DNA of 12,137 bases from Candidatus Woesearchaeota archaeon. GTDB taxonomy: Archaea; Nanobdellota; Nanobdellia; Woesearchaeales; GW2011-AR4. The position numbers and the translations under genes were made by a program. The DNA lies in the NCBI GenBank assembly GCA_016185955.1, contig JACPMQ010000061.1, positions 1 through 12,137 on the forward strand, read 5' to 3'. Below, one piece after another: positions 1 through 5,396 of the stretch. Positions within the stretch are counted from its first letter, which is position 1; every line of letters starts with the position of its first letter. The notes beneath the pieces were generated by a model. It had not been told where the DNA came from and ran no database searches. It saw nothing but the letters and a program-made list of their open reading frames with translations.

Positions 1-119
1 CGGAGAACACAAATAATTTATTAAAATAGTTTGTGTTCTCTAGCATAGTGGCGCAATAATTATTGTTCCATTATTTAGTTGCGCCACTATACGCACAAGC
101 ACTGAATTCGCAAAAACCC
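1..119 (+). repeat. Left arm of perfect 119-bp inverted repeat, double hairpin
   Basis: The arm contains two hairpins. Hairpin A (3-40) pairs GAGAACACAAA (3-13) with TTTGTGTTCTC (30-40), continues as a near-complete inner stem (16-19 with 24-27) and has an ATTA loop. Hairpin B (45-90) pairs ATAGTGGCGCAA with TTGCGCCACTAT around a 22-nt AT-rich loop. After hairpin B comes an unpaired tail running into CGCAAAAACCC. The match to the right arm stops at position 119. The centre of hairpin A (TTTATTAAAA, 17-26) resembles an archaeal TATA box, so the arm might also carry promoter activity; that is inference only. Confidence 0.95.
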
Positions 120-127
120 CAACCCAT

Positions 128-140
128 AATTTTTTAAACC
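128..140 (+). promoter_or_regulatory. TATA-like promoter for the cassette genes
   Basis: ATTTTTTAAACC lies just inside the left repeat arm, centred about 29 bp before the ATG at 162. Archaeal TATA boxes sit about 25 bp before the transcription start, so the mRNA would be leaderless or nearly so. No Shine-Dalgarno motif precedes the ATG, which fits. Confidence 0.55.
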
Positions 141-161
141 GCTTTCTAAAACAGGCATTGC

Positions 162-941
162 ATGCTGGTAATCAAGACTTACTCGCGAAAGGATTTTGAA
201 AATAAGCCTCAAAGTGCTCCTGACGTAATATTAAAAGAGCTAAAGAACAATTACCTCAATGAAAATGGTACGCTTCCATTTTTTGATGTCGAGGAAGTTA
301 TTAACAACGAAATTGATAAAAATAATAAAAATGCGGCTTTCCACGAAAAAATAAAGTCTTTTTTAGAAAGGTATAACAATTGTATATCCATATCCAATGA
401 CAATCTGGCAACTTACTCATGCTTCAATGCATTCAGCAGCAAATTTGATAATGCGGGGCTTGTTTTATTTGACGCGCATCCTTGCTGCATGAGCCTTAAA
501 GAAATATCTGCAAAAAGCCACATTAGGGCTTTAATTGAAAATAAAGCAATAAACAAGGATAATATAATTTTTGTAGGGCTGAGGAGCTGGCACAGTGACG
601 AATATAAATTCCTAAAAGACAGCCGCTTAAAGTTTTTTGGGATGAAGGAAATTTCATCTGAATCTATAGAGGAAATTTCTTATTCCATTATGAGCGTTGC
701 AAAAAGCTTTAATGCATTATACGCATCAATAGACATAGATGTTATTGAGCCTGTATTTGCTCCTGCTACAAATAACCCTGAAGTCGGAGGATTGACAAGC
801 AGGCAGCTGTTATTCCTTCTAAGCAAGCTAAGAATGCTAAAAAATTGGAAATTTGCCGATATTGTGGGAATTGCTCCGGAAAAAGATTTGAATAATGTAA
901 CTTCAAAACTTTGCGCAAAAATAATAAGTGAATTGTGCTAG
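162..941 (+). CDS. Ureohydrolase (arginase/agmatinase) family protein with degenerate metal site
   Basis: The 259-residue protein has the fold signatures of the arginase/agmatinase family: FDAHP at 103-107, VGLR at 138-141, SIDIDVIEPVFAPAT at 189-203 and PEVGGLTSRQ at 206-215. Family enzymes bind two Mn ions through His of GGDHS, Asp/His/Asp of DAHxD and two Asp of SxDxD. Here D104, H106, D191 and D193 are kept, but GGDHS reads SNDNL (His to N81) and the second Asp of DAHxD is C108. The Glu that normally follows in DIVEVNP is G236, and the usual DP is EP (196-197). Arginase or agmatinase activity is therefore doubtful; it may be a pseudoenzyme or bind one metal. The ATG at 162 is supported by the TATA box 29 bp upstream. 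It lies 18 bp before the next gene, probably in one transcript. Confidence 0.8.
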   Translation: MLVIKTYSRKDFENKPQSAPDVILKELKNNYLNENGTLPFFDVEEVINNEIDKNNKNAAFHEKIKSFLERYNNCISISNDNLATYSCFNAFSSKFDNAGLVLFDAHPCCMSLKEISAKSHIRALIENKAINKDNIIFVGLRSWHSDEYKFLKDSRLKFFGMKEISSESIEEISYSIMSVAKSFNALYASIDIDVIEPVFAPATNNPEVGGLTSRQLLFLLSKLRMLKNWKFADIVGIAPEKDLNNVTSKLCAKIISELC

Positions 942-959
942 TATGCTAAACCAATAAAA

Positions 960-2147
960 ATGAAACATGTGGTTGTTATTGGCTGCGGCTTCGCTGGATT
1001 GACAGCTTTAAATCAGCTTGTTAAATCCAAACAAGTGAAATTGACTCTTATAAGCAAAGAAAGCTGTTTTCTTTTCACTCCAAGGCTGACAGAATTGCTA
1101 AATAACTCTGTGAAAGAAAAATATGCTATAAAGAGCGTTAGCGAAGTTTTTGGAAATGGGATAAGAAACAGGATAAAATTCATCAAGGATAAGGCAATAT
1201 ACATAAATTTAGAAAAAAATTATGTAAAAACTGCAAAAAAGGCAATGGGGTATGATTTCTTGATTATGTCGCAAGGCGCGGCAACAAATTTTTTTGGAAA
1301 TAAAACCATTGAGGATAATGCGATTGGCTACAAGGACTATAAAGCAGTGTTAAAAATAAAAAACACGATTAAAAAAAGCCTGCAAATGGCAGCAAAACCC
1401 GAATTGCAAAAAATAAGAAAAGAGCTTCTTACTTTTGCAGTTATTGGCGCAGGGCTTACTGGAATTGAGCTTGTATGCAGCTTAAAAGAATTTGTAGCTG
1501 AAGAAATAAAAAATTATCCTTTAATTGGTGAAAAAGCAAAATTCATGCTCATAAATTCGTCAAAAGATATTGCAGAGCAGCTAAATGTATCTGTAAGAAG
1601 AAAAATTGAAAAATACCTTAAAAAAAACGGCATAGAAGTAATTTTGGATACAAAAGCAGAAGACATCAAAAAAAATGGGATAAATGAAATAAATGGAATG
1701 GTTAAGGAGATAATCACAAGCAAAGGGCGCATAAAGGCATCAGCTATAATATGGACAGCAGGCATTAAAGCCAATATTATAGAAACATATCCTAAATTGC
1801 CGCTTGAAAAAAATAATGCGATTAAAGTAACTTCAAAATTAAAAATACCATCTTATGAGAACGCTTATGTTGGAGGTGATGCTGCCTTGTTTATTGAAAA
1901 CAATAAAGCGCTGCCTCAAACCGCGCAAGTGGCATTGCATCAAGGAAATCATATAGGCAAAAACATTTTAAGGAGCATTAAAGGAAAAAAAGAAAAGGAT
2001 TTTTATTATGCTTACAAGGGCACTTTGATAGTTCTAGGAAAAAAATATGGCATTTTTGCCCACAATAAGCTTGTCTTTGGAGGAAAGATTGCATGGCACT
2101 TTAGGAATATCTTCTATCTATACCGCTTCTGGAAGATGACGAGGTAA
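960..2147 (+). CDS. Type II NADH dehydrogenase-like FAD-dependent oxidoreductase
   Basis: The 395-residue protein has two dinucleotide-binding Rossmann motifs: GCGFAG (8-13) for FAD at the N-terminus and IGAGLTGIE (162-170) for NAD(P)H. WTAGI is at 265-269, the second FAD motif YVGGDAALF is at 303-311, and the segment PQTAQVALHQG follows at 319-329. The C-terminus (about 352-392), with GTLIVLGKKYGIF and the aromatic GGKIAWHFRNIFYLYRFW, resembles the membrane-associating end of NDH-2 enzymes. These oxidise NADH and reduce quinone without pumping protons at the inner face of the membrane. Length is close to the usual 400-435. No CxxC redox pair of a disulfide reductase was seen. The partner acceptor is unknown. 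It is the second gene of the repeat-bounded cassette and has no obvious ribosome-binding site. A sulfide:quinone-type or other flavoprotein relative is possible but less likely. Confidence 0.82.
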   Translation: MKHVVVIGCGFAGLTALNQLVKSKQVKLTLISKESCFLFTPRLTELLNNSVKEKYAIKSVSEVFGNGIRNRIKFIKDKAIYINLEKNYVKTAKKAMGYDFLIMSQGAATNFFGNKTIEDNAIGYKDYKAVLKIKNTIKKSLQMAAKPELQKIRKELLTFAVIGAGLTGIELVCSLKEFVAEEIKNYPLIGEKAKFMLINSSKDIAEQLNVSVRRKIEKYLKKNGIEVILDTKAEDIKKNGINEINGMVKEIITSKGRIKASAIIWTAGIKANIIETYPKLPLEKNNAIKVTSKLKIPSYENAYVGGDAALFIENNKALPQTAQVALHQGNHIGKNILRSIKGKKEKDFYYAYKGTLIVLGKKYGIFAHNKLVFGGKIAWHFRNIFYLYRFWKMTR

Positions 2148-2158
2148 CTGCTAACACT

Positions 2159-2173
2159 CCCTAAAGGGTTTTT
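2159..2173 (+). terminator. Terminator-like hairpin plus T-run after the flavoprotein gene
   Basis: CCC-TAAA-GGG is followed by TTTTT, 12 bp after the stop codon. The GGG and T-run belong to the right repeat arm; the CCC lies outside it. The stem is short, so the T-run is probably the main signal. Confidence 0.45.
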
Positions 2174-2284
2174 GCGAATTCAGTGCTTGTGCGTATAGTG
2201 GCGCAACTAAATAATGGAACAATAATTATTGCGCCACTATGCTAGAGAACACAAACTATTTTAATAAATTATTTGTGTTCTCCG
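2166..2284 (-). repeat. Right arm of perfect 119-bp inverted repeat, double hairpin
   Basis: This is an exact reverse complement of 1-119. Hairpin B occupies 2195-2240 and hairpin A 2245-2282. The boundary on the gene side is at 2166, where the left arm has C at 120 and this side has A at 2165. The outer flank continues with CTGTAATTG, which cannot be compared with the unseen left flank. Confidence 0.95.
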
Positions 2285-2334
2285 CTGTAATTGCCAATTC
2301 AGAAAATTCCATAGGATTGTGATAAACGACCTGA

Positions 2335-2351
2335 GCAACATGAAATGTTGC
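2335..2351. other. Perfect 7-bp hairpin in the gap between cassette and rpl10e
   Basis: GCAACAT-GAA-ATGTTGC lies in the 145-bp non-coding stretch 2285-2429 and is flanked by ACCT (2329-2332) and AGGT (2361-2364), which could form an outer stem. GA on both sides of the inner stem could make tandem sheared pairs, suggestive of structured RNA. I found no tRNA and no complete C/D or H/ACA box set. It could be a small RNA, a terminator for the minus-strand rpl10e operon, or residue of an insertion. Confidence 0.35.
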
Positions 2352-2429
2352 GAAGTTGAGAGGTAAGTTAAGGCTCCGCACAGGCACGAAAAGATTTCAC
2401 AACAAACCCATTTTGTTTCGAAAACCCTA

Positions 2430-2960
2430 TTAAAGCTTACTGTTTTCAGTTACTTGTATGATGCAGGAGCATGGCAATTTTTTAGAAGCCCTGCTTAAGG
2501 CTGTTTTTGCGACTTCTAAGCTGGGTTTATTGACAAAAAGATTGAATATTTCATCTCCTTTTTTTATTTGCGCAGCACTGCCTATTGGCTTGCCAAATGC
2601 CTTTTGCATGCCTGTGCTGAACCTGTCTGCGCCTGCGCCAGCTGCAAGAGGATTTTCCCTTAAAACATGATGGGGGTATGGCTTTAGCTTTAAATGATAC
2701 TCTGATATGCCTATTGTTTTTTCAAGAAGCTTGTTTGAAGTTTGCTTTGCGCTTTCAAGGGCATTTTCCCTTATTTGTAAATCTTTTTTTGATATGAGCT
2801 TTAATGTGTACTGAAAAGATTTTCGTGGAGTGCCTGTTTCAAAGCCTATTACTTTTATATTTGGATTCATCCTTATATATGCTTTTCCCTTGTACCTTGA
2901 GGTTCTTGTGTAAGGCCTTTCAAGCTTTCTGTAGCTTACAAATTTTCTTAATCTTGCCAT
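2430..2960 (-). CDS. rpl10e: Large-subunit ribosomal protein L10e (uL16 family)
   Basis: This is a 176-residue protein with the archaeal/eukaryotic L10e (uL16) pattern. The N-terminus is basic (MARLRKFVSYRKLERPYTR) and QIRENALESA is at 62-71. The highly conserved loop PHHVLRENPLAAGAGADR lies at 96-113, followed by GMQKAFGKPIG (117-127). The loop approaches the peptidyl-transferase region and the CCA end of tRNA in the family. Length is normal for archaea (about 165-180). It starts 3 bp after the stop codon of dph5, so the two are surely co-transcribed from the dph5 promoter. I see no Shine-Dalgarno motif in the 3-bp gap. There is no sign of truncation. Confidence 0.97.
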   Translation of the reverse strand: MARLRKFVSYRKLERPYTRTSRYKGKAYIRMNPNIKVIGFETGTPRKSFQYTLKLISKKDLQIRENALESAKQTSNKLLEKTIGISEYHLKLKPYPHHVLRENPLAAGAGADRFSTGMQKAFGKPIGSAAQIKKGDEIFNLFVNKPSLEVAKTALSRASKKLPCSCIIQVTENSKL

Positions 2961-2963
2961 GAG

Positions 2964-3767
2964 TTACGAGAACTTCGCTTGATTTTTAAATGTTTCGTGG
3001 GGTTGGTGCGAAATATAAAGCGTCAATGCTTCCTCTTCCATAAAATGTAAATGTTTTGCAGGAACTATTAAGCAATGAAGCCCGTCTTTAAAATTTTCTT
3101 TAAGCAGCTCAGACGCGTTTCCTGCTTTAATAATCTGATCCAAACTCCCAATTTTTGCGCAACCAATGCATAAGGTATTAGAAGCAAACACTTTTTCTCC
3201 TTTTTTAATTTCAATTTTTAATAAATATCGTATTGCGTCATTTACAGTTAAGCTTCCCTCTTTATCTGGATTTAAATCCAGTAAAAAAAGAGTATGCATA
3301 TTATTTTCAGCATTAACTTTTAGCACATCATATGGAGTTTCTACATTCTCATTTTCAAATGGGATGCTTGTAGTTTTTCCAAACTTATAAAGCTGCAATC
3401 CTGTAATGCCAATTGCTGTAAGCACAGATGCATTATAAATCACTCTAGTTTTTACAGCCATTTTTTTTGCTCTTAAATATAAGTCTATATGGGTTGTAGC
3501 AGAAAAAACATCGCCTATAACTAAAAAGGCTACTTCCTTTGATTTGGCTTCCTTCAATATTGTAGCTTCAGCATTTTCCTCAACCATCTTTCTGCCAGCT
3601 AAAATAATTTTTTTGCCATAAAAACTTTCTAATTGGCTTATGCTGCAATTTAACTTAGAAGTATAATTCTCAAGATAAATGACATCAGATTTTTTTACCA
3701 ATTCTAAGCCTTTAAAGCTGATGTCTTTTTCATCATTTAATCCTATCCCTATTAAGTTCAGTGTCAT
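2964..3767 (-). CDS. dph5: Diphthine synthase (Dph5 SAM methyltransferase)
   Basis: The 267-residue protein is a tetrapyrrole-methylase-fold enzyme that uses SAM to methylate the modified histidine of archaeal elongation factor 2 during diphthamide synthesis. Visible family features are LIGIGL (5-10), YLENYTS (31-37), the SAM-loop GDVFSATTH (85-93), NASVLTAIGITGLQLYKFG (112-130) followed by TTSIPF, and ETPYDVLKVN (143-152). Length matches the family (about 255-285). The SAM loop usually reads GDPxxATTH, and V87 replaces the proline, a mild oddity. The gene heads a two-gene minus-strand operon with rpl10e, so a modifier of a translation factor sits next to a ribosomal protein. The start is supported by a TATA-like box about 25 bp upstream, suggesting a leaderless mRNA. 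Confidence 0.95.
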   Translation of the reverse strand: MTLNLIGIGLNDEKDISFKGLELVKKSDVIYLENYTSKLNCSISQLESFYGKKIILAGRKMVEENAEATILKEAKSKEVAFLVIGDVFSATTHIDLYLRAKKMAVKTRVIYNASVLTAIGITGLQLYKFGKTTSIPFENENVETPYDVLKVNAENNMHTLFLLDLNPDKEGSLTVNDAIRYLLKIEIKKGEKVFASNTLCIGCAKIGSLDQIIKAGNASELLKENFKDGLHCLIVPAKHLHFMEEEALTLYISHQPHETFKNQAKFS

Positions 3768-3786
3768 AAAGCAATCTTATTTATTT

Positions 3787-3797
3787 CTATTTTTAAT
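3787..3797 (-). promoter_or_regulatory. TATA-like promoter of dph5-rpl10e
   Basis: On the minus strand TTAAAAATAG lies centred about 25 bp before the ATG at 3767, so the transcript would start at or next to the start codon. It is the only good candidate in the 80 bp upstream. Confidence 0.5.
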
Positions 3798-3842
3798 TGT
3801 TTGTAAATCCAGTATACTAAAATATGTATTTCACAATTCAGA

Positions 3843-3856
3843 AATATTTATATAGT
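3843..3856 (+). promoter_or_regulatory. TATA-box promoter, probably for a long ftsZ leader
   Basis: AATATTTATATAG is the best TATA match in the region. It predicts a transcription start near 3877 and a 5' leader of about 270 nt carrying all the hairpins. Weaker TATA-like sequences at 3982-3989 (GTATAAAT) and 4072-4080 (AATATAAAT) would give shorter leaders. Confidence 0.5.
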
Positions 3857-3900
3857 AAATCACTAATGGAAATAGAATTTAATAAAATTTAAGAAAACTC

Positions 3901-3930
3901 TTTTGAGTTTTTTTAGCGAAAAACTCAAAA
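3901..3930 (+). promoter_or_regulatory. TTAGCG-loop hairpin 1 (12-bp perfect stem)
   Basis: TTTTGAGTTTTT (3901-3912) pairs perfectly with AAAAACTCAAAA (3919-3930) around the loop TTAGCG (3913-3918). It is the first of three hairpins upstream of ftsZ with this loop. Confidence 0.7.
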
Positions 3931-3932
3931 AC

Positions 3933-3966
3933 TAAACAAGCTTTTTTTAGCGAAAAAGCGTGTTTA
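3933..3966 (+). promoter_or_regulatory. TTAGCG-loop hairpin 2
   Basis: TAAACA-a-GCTTTTT (3933-3946) pairs with AAAAAGC-g-TGTTTA (3953-3966) with one A-G mismatch, around the loop TTAGCG (3947-3952). Its 3' arm overlaps an alternative stem, TTTATAC (3963-3969) with GTATAAA (3982-3988), so the two structures exclude each other. Confidence 0.65.
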
Positions 3967-4015
3967 TACGACTTGTTTTCAGTATAAATGGTTTGTGTTA
4001 GTTAATGTTGTGTAA

Positions 4016-4041
4016 AAGTTATTTGTTAGCGCAAACAACTT
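4016..4041 (+). promoter_or_regulatory. TTAGCG-loop hairpin 3
   Basis: AAGTT-a-TTTG (4016-4025) pairs with CAAA-c-AACTT (4032-4041) with one A-C mismatch, around the loop TTAGCG (4026-4031). The stem sequence is unrelated to hairpins 1 and 2, which are T-rich, yet the loop is identical, pointing to selection on the loop. Confidence 0.6.
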
Positions 4042-4050
4042 CTTTCTAAA

Positions 4051-4108
4051 GGAGTCAAGATACTTAACTCCAATATAAATATTTTGGTACTCTAGTGTTT
4101 ATATTGGA
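4051..4108 (+). promoter_or_regulatory. Two overlapping hairpins before the ftsZ start
   Basis: GGAGTCAAG (4051-4059) pairs with CTTAACTCC (4063-4071) with one mismatch and an ATA loop. TCCAATATAAA (4069-4079) pairs perfectly with TTTATATTGGA (4098-4108), extendable by wobble pairs to 4083/4094. The two share 4069-4071 and cannot both form fully. The second stem contains a TATA-like sequence, so it may act either as RNA structure or as a promoter with dyad symmetry. Confidence 0.5.
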
Positions 4109-4133
4109 AAATATATTTTGAAACCACAAAATC

Positions 4134-4142
4134 GAGGGGTGA
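4134..4142 (+). promoter_or_regulatory. Ribosome-binding site of ftsZ
   Basis: GAGGGGTGA lies 4 nt before the ATG at 4147 and matches the GGTGA core complementary to the 16S rRNA 3' end. It fixes the ftsZ start and argues for a leadered transcript, unlike several neighbours. Confidence 0.7.
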
Positions 4143-4146
4143 AAAT

Positions 4147-5220
4147 ATGGATACAGTTGAGGGCGCAGCAAAAGACAGTAGTACAAAAAATAAATTAGAA
4201 GAATTTGAAGTAGGGCAAGCAAAGATAAAAGTAATAGGCGTAGGTGGCTCTGGCAATAATATGGTTGGATGGCTCTACAATAAGGGCATAAAAGGAGCTG
4301 AGATTTTAGGCTGTAATACTGATAAGCAGCATTTAGATATGATTCAAGCTGATAAAAAATTTTTATTGGGAAAGGGAGTGACACGTGGATTAGGCTGCGG
4401 TGGCTTTCCTGAAAAAGGAGCAGAAGCTGCAAAAGAAAGCCTGCAGGAAGTAAAGGAATATCTTAAAGATTCTGACATGGTTTTTGTATGCGCTGGCATG
4501 GGCGGCGGTACAGGAACAGGCGCAGCTTCGATAATTGCGCATGTAGCTAAAGCAGCAGGAGCAATTGTTATAGGAACAGTAACTATGCCTTTTAAGATTG
4601 AGAGGGCAAGAGTTGATAAGGCAGAGCACGGGCTTAGAATGTTGAGGGAAGTCTCTGATACTGTAATAGTAATAGACAATAATCGACTTGTTAAGATTGC
4701 AGGAAATTTACCAATACAACATGCGTTTGCAGTGGCAAATGAGCTTGTAGCAACAATGATAAAAGGCATTGTAGAAACAATAGCTATCCCAAGCTTGGTC
4801 AATCTTGACTATGCGGATGTTAAGGCAATAATGACAAATGGCGGAGTGGCTGCTATAGGCGTAGGCTCATCAGATACTACAAACAAAGTTGAAGAAGCTG
4901 TAAAAGGCGCTTTGCAAAATCCGCTTTTGGACATAAACTACCAAGGCGCAACCGGCGCCTTAATACATGTAATTGGTGGCGAAGATATGACGCTAGACGA
5001 CATAAATAAGGTTGGTGAATTAGTTACAGAAAGCCTTGACCAAGACGCAAATGTAATCTGGGGAGCAAGAGTAGATGATGACATGAAAGGCAAAATTACA
5101 GTTATGACTATAGTGACAGGTGTGCAAAGCCCATGGATTATGGGCAAAGAAAAAGCGTTTAAAACGCCTCAGATGGAGTCCATAAGCGAAGAGCTTGGCA
5201 TAGAAATTTTAGATGAATGA
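4147..5220 (+). CDS. ftsZ: Cell-division GTPase FtsZ
   Basis: The 357-residue protein is a tubulin-superfamily GTPase that polymerises at the division site. In order it shows an N-terminal acidic extension (about 1-25), the first nucleotide loop GVGGSGNNMV (31-40), CNTDKQHL (56-63), the tubulin signature GMGGGTGTGAA (117-127), TMPFKIER (146-153), and the catalytic T7 loop NLDYADVK (219-226), whose acidic residues complete the active site across the polymer interface. NGGVAAIGVG follows at 231-240, and the C-terminal domain runs to about 330. The linker and tail are very short, ending ISEELGIEILDE, a plausible peptide for partner binding but not the bacterial DIPAFLR type. Both nucleotide and T7 motifs are intact, so it is a polymerising FtsZ rather than CetZ. 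A long structured leader precedes it, so post-transcriptional control is possible. Assignment to FtsZ1 or FtsZ2 is not attempted. Confidence 0.95.
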   Translation: MDTVEGAAKDSSTKNKLEEFEVGQAKIKVIGVGGSGNNMVGWLYNKGIKGAEILGCNTDKQHLDMIQADKKFLLGKGVTRGLGCGGFPEKGAEAAKESLQEVKEYLKDSDMVFVCAGMGGGTGTGAASIIAHVAKAAGAIVIGTVTMPFKIERARVDKAEHGLRMLREVSDTVIVIDNNRLVKIAGNLPIQHAFAVANELVATMIKGIVETIAIPSLVNLDYADVKAIMTNGGVAAIGVGSSDTTNKVEEAVKGALQNPLLDINYQGATGALIHVIGGEDMTLDDINKVGELVTESLDQDANVIWGARVDDDMKGKITVMTIVTGVQSPWIMGKEKAFKTPQMESISEELGIEILDE

Positions 5221-5241
5221 TCACCCTTTAGTTTTTGTGGT

Positions 5242-5259
5242 GACACCCTAACGGGTGTT
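5242..5259 (+). terminator. Hairpin after ftsZ
   Basis: ACACCC-TAAC-GGGTGT (5243-5258, plus a G-T pair) followed by GTTTTC lies 22 bp after the ftsZ stop. An alternative stem TCACC (5221-5225) with GGTGA (5239-5243) overlaps it. The T-tract is weak. Confidence 0.4.
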
Positions 5260-5274
5260 GTTTTCTGTGCCTCC

Positions 5275-5359
5275 ATTTCTGAAAAACCACCCCCAATGTT
5301 TTAAGTGTGGAGGCAACTCGTCCCCTGCAAAAGGGGATTTTTATTTTTTTTTCAGAAAT
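5275..5359. terminator. Branched inverted-repeat structure with T-run between convergent genes
   Basis: ATTTCTGAAAAA (5275-5286) is a perfect 12-bp reverse complement of TTTTTCAGAAAT (5348-5359). Inside it, TCCCC-tgcaaaa-GGGGA (5321-5337) runs directly into a T-rich tract (5338-5352), a good terminator for ftsZ. CCAC (5287-5290) can pair with GTGG (5307-5310). A competing stem joins TGCCTCCA (5268-5275) to TGGAGGCA (5308-5315). It may terminate both strands. Confidence 0.5.
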
Positions 5360-5379
5360 CAAATTTAAAATCAAATTTA
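5356..5379. repeat. Perfect tandem duplication of a 12-bp unit
   Basis: AAATCAAATTTA occurs twice, head to tail, at 5356-5367 and 5368-5379. It lies 17 bp beyond the 3' end of the nitroreductase gene. Its function is unknown; replication slippage or a small operator are options. Confidence 0.7.
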
Positions 5380-5396
5380 CTTTATACACTCTATTG

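Larger units (their letters stand above)
1..2284. mobile_element. Putative inverted-repeat cassette (two cargo genes)
   Basis: Two arms of at least 119 bp, perfect inverted copies of each other, bracket about 2.05 kb with two co-directional genes and their own promoter and terminator. Position i pairs with position 2285-i from 1/2284 to 119/2166 without a mismatch. The outer limit is unknown because the left arm begins at the window edge, so a target-site duplication cannot be tested. No transposase, integrase or invertase is encoded inside. It could be a non-autonomous transposon, an invertible segment, two copies of a small hairpin element flanking the genes, or an assembly artefact at a contig end. 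The repeats are seen; mobility is inferred. Confidence 0.4.
3768..4146. other. 379-bp divergent intergenic region dph5/ftsZ
   Basis: This gene-free stretch holds the dph5 promoter at its left end, a strong TATA box for the plus strand near 3847, then an array of five hairpins between 3901 and 4108, and the ftsZ ribosome-binding site. Three of the hairpins share one loop sequence. A possible 14-codon upstream reading frame (ATG 4005 to TAA 4049, MLCKSYLLAQTTSF) crosses the third hairpin. There is no evidence for tRNA or rRNA genes. Confidence 0.6.

Noticed and set aside
2311..2400. C/D or H/ACA guide RNA in the gap after the cassette
   Set aside because: GTGATAA and CTGA occur, but spacing between boxes is too short for a guide, and no convincing ACA-tailed hairpin was found.
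3901..3966. Hairpins 1 and 2 upstream of ftsZ as simple terminators
   Set aside because: No gene ends there: dph5 and ftsZ diverge. The T-tracts lie inside the stems rather than after them, and the identical loop is not a terminator feature.
4344..4802. 152-codon open frame antisense to ftsZ
   Set aside because: It is a shadow of the ftsZ codon pattern; the translation is low-complexity Ser/Ala/Pro/Thr with no domain or ribosome-binding site, and ftsZ itself is unmistakable.
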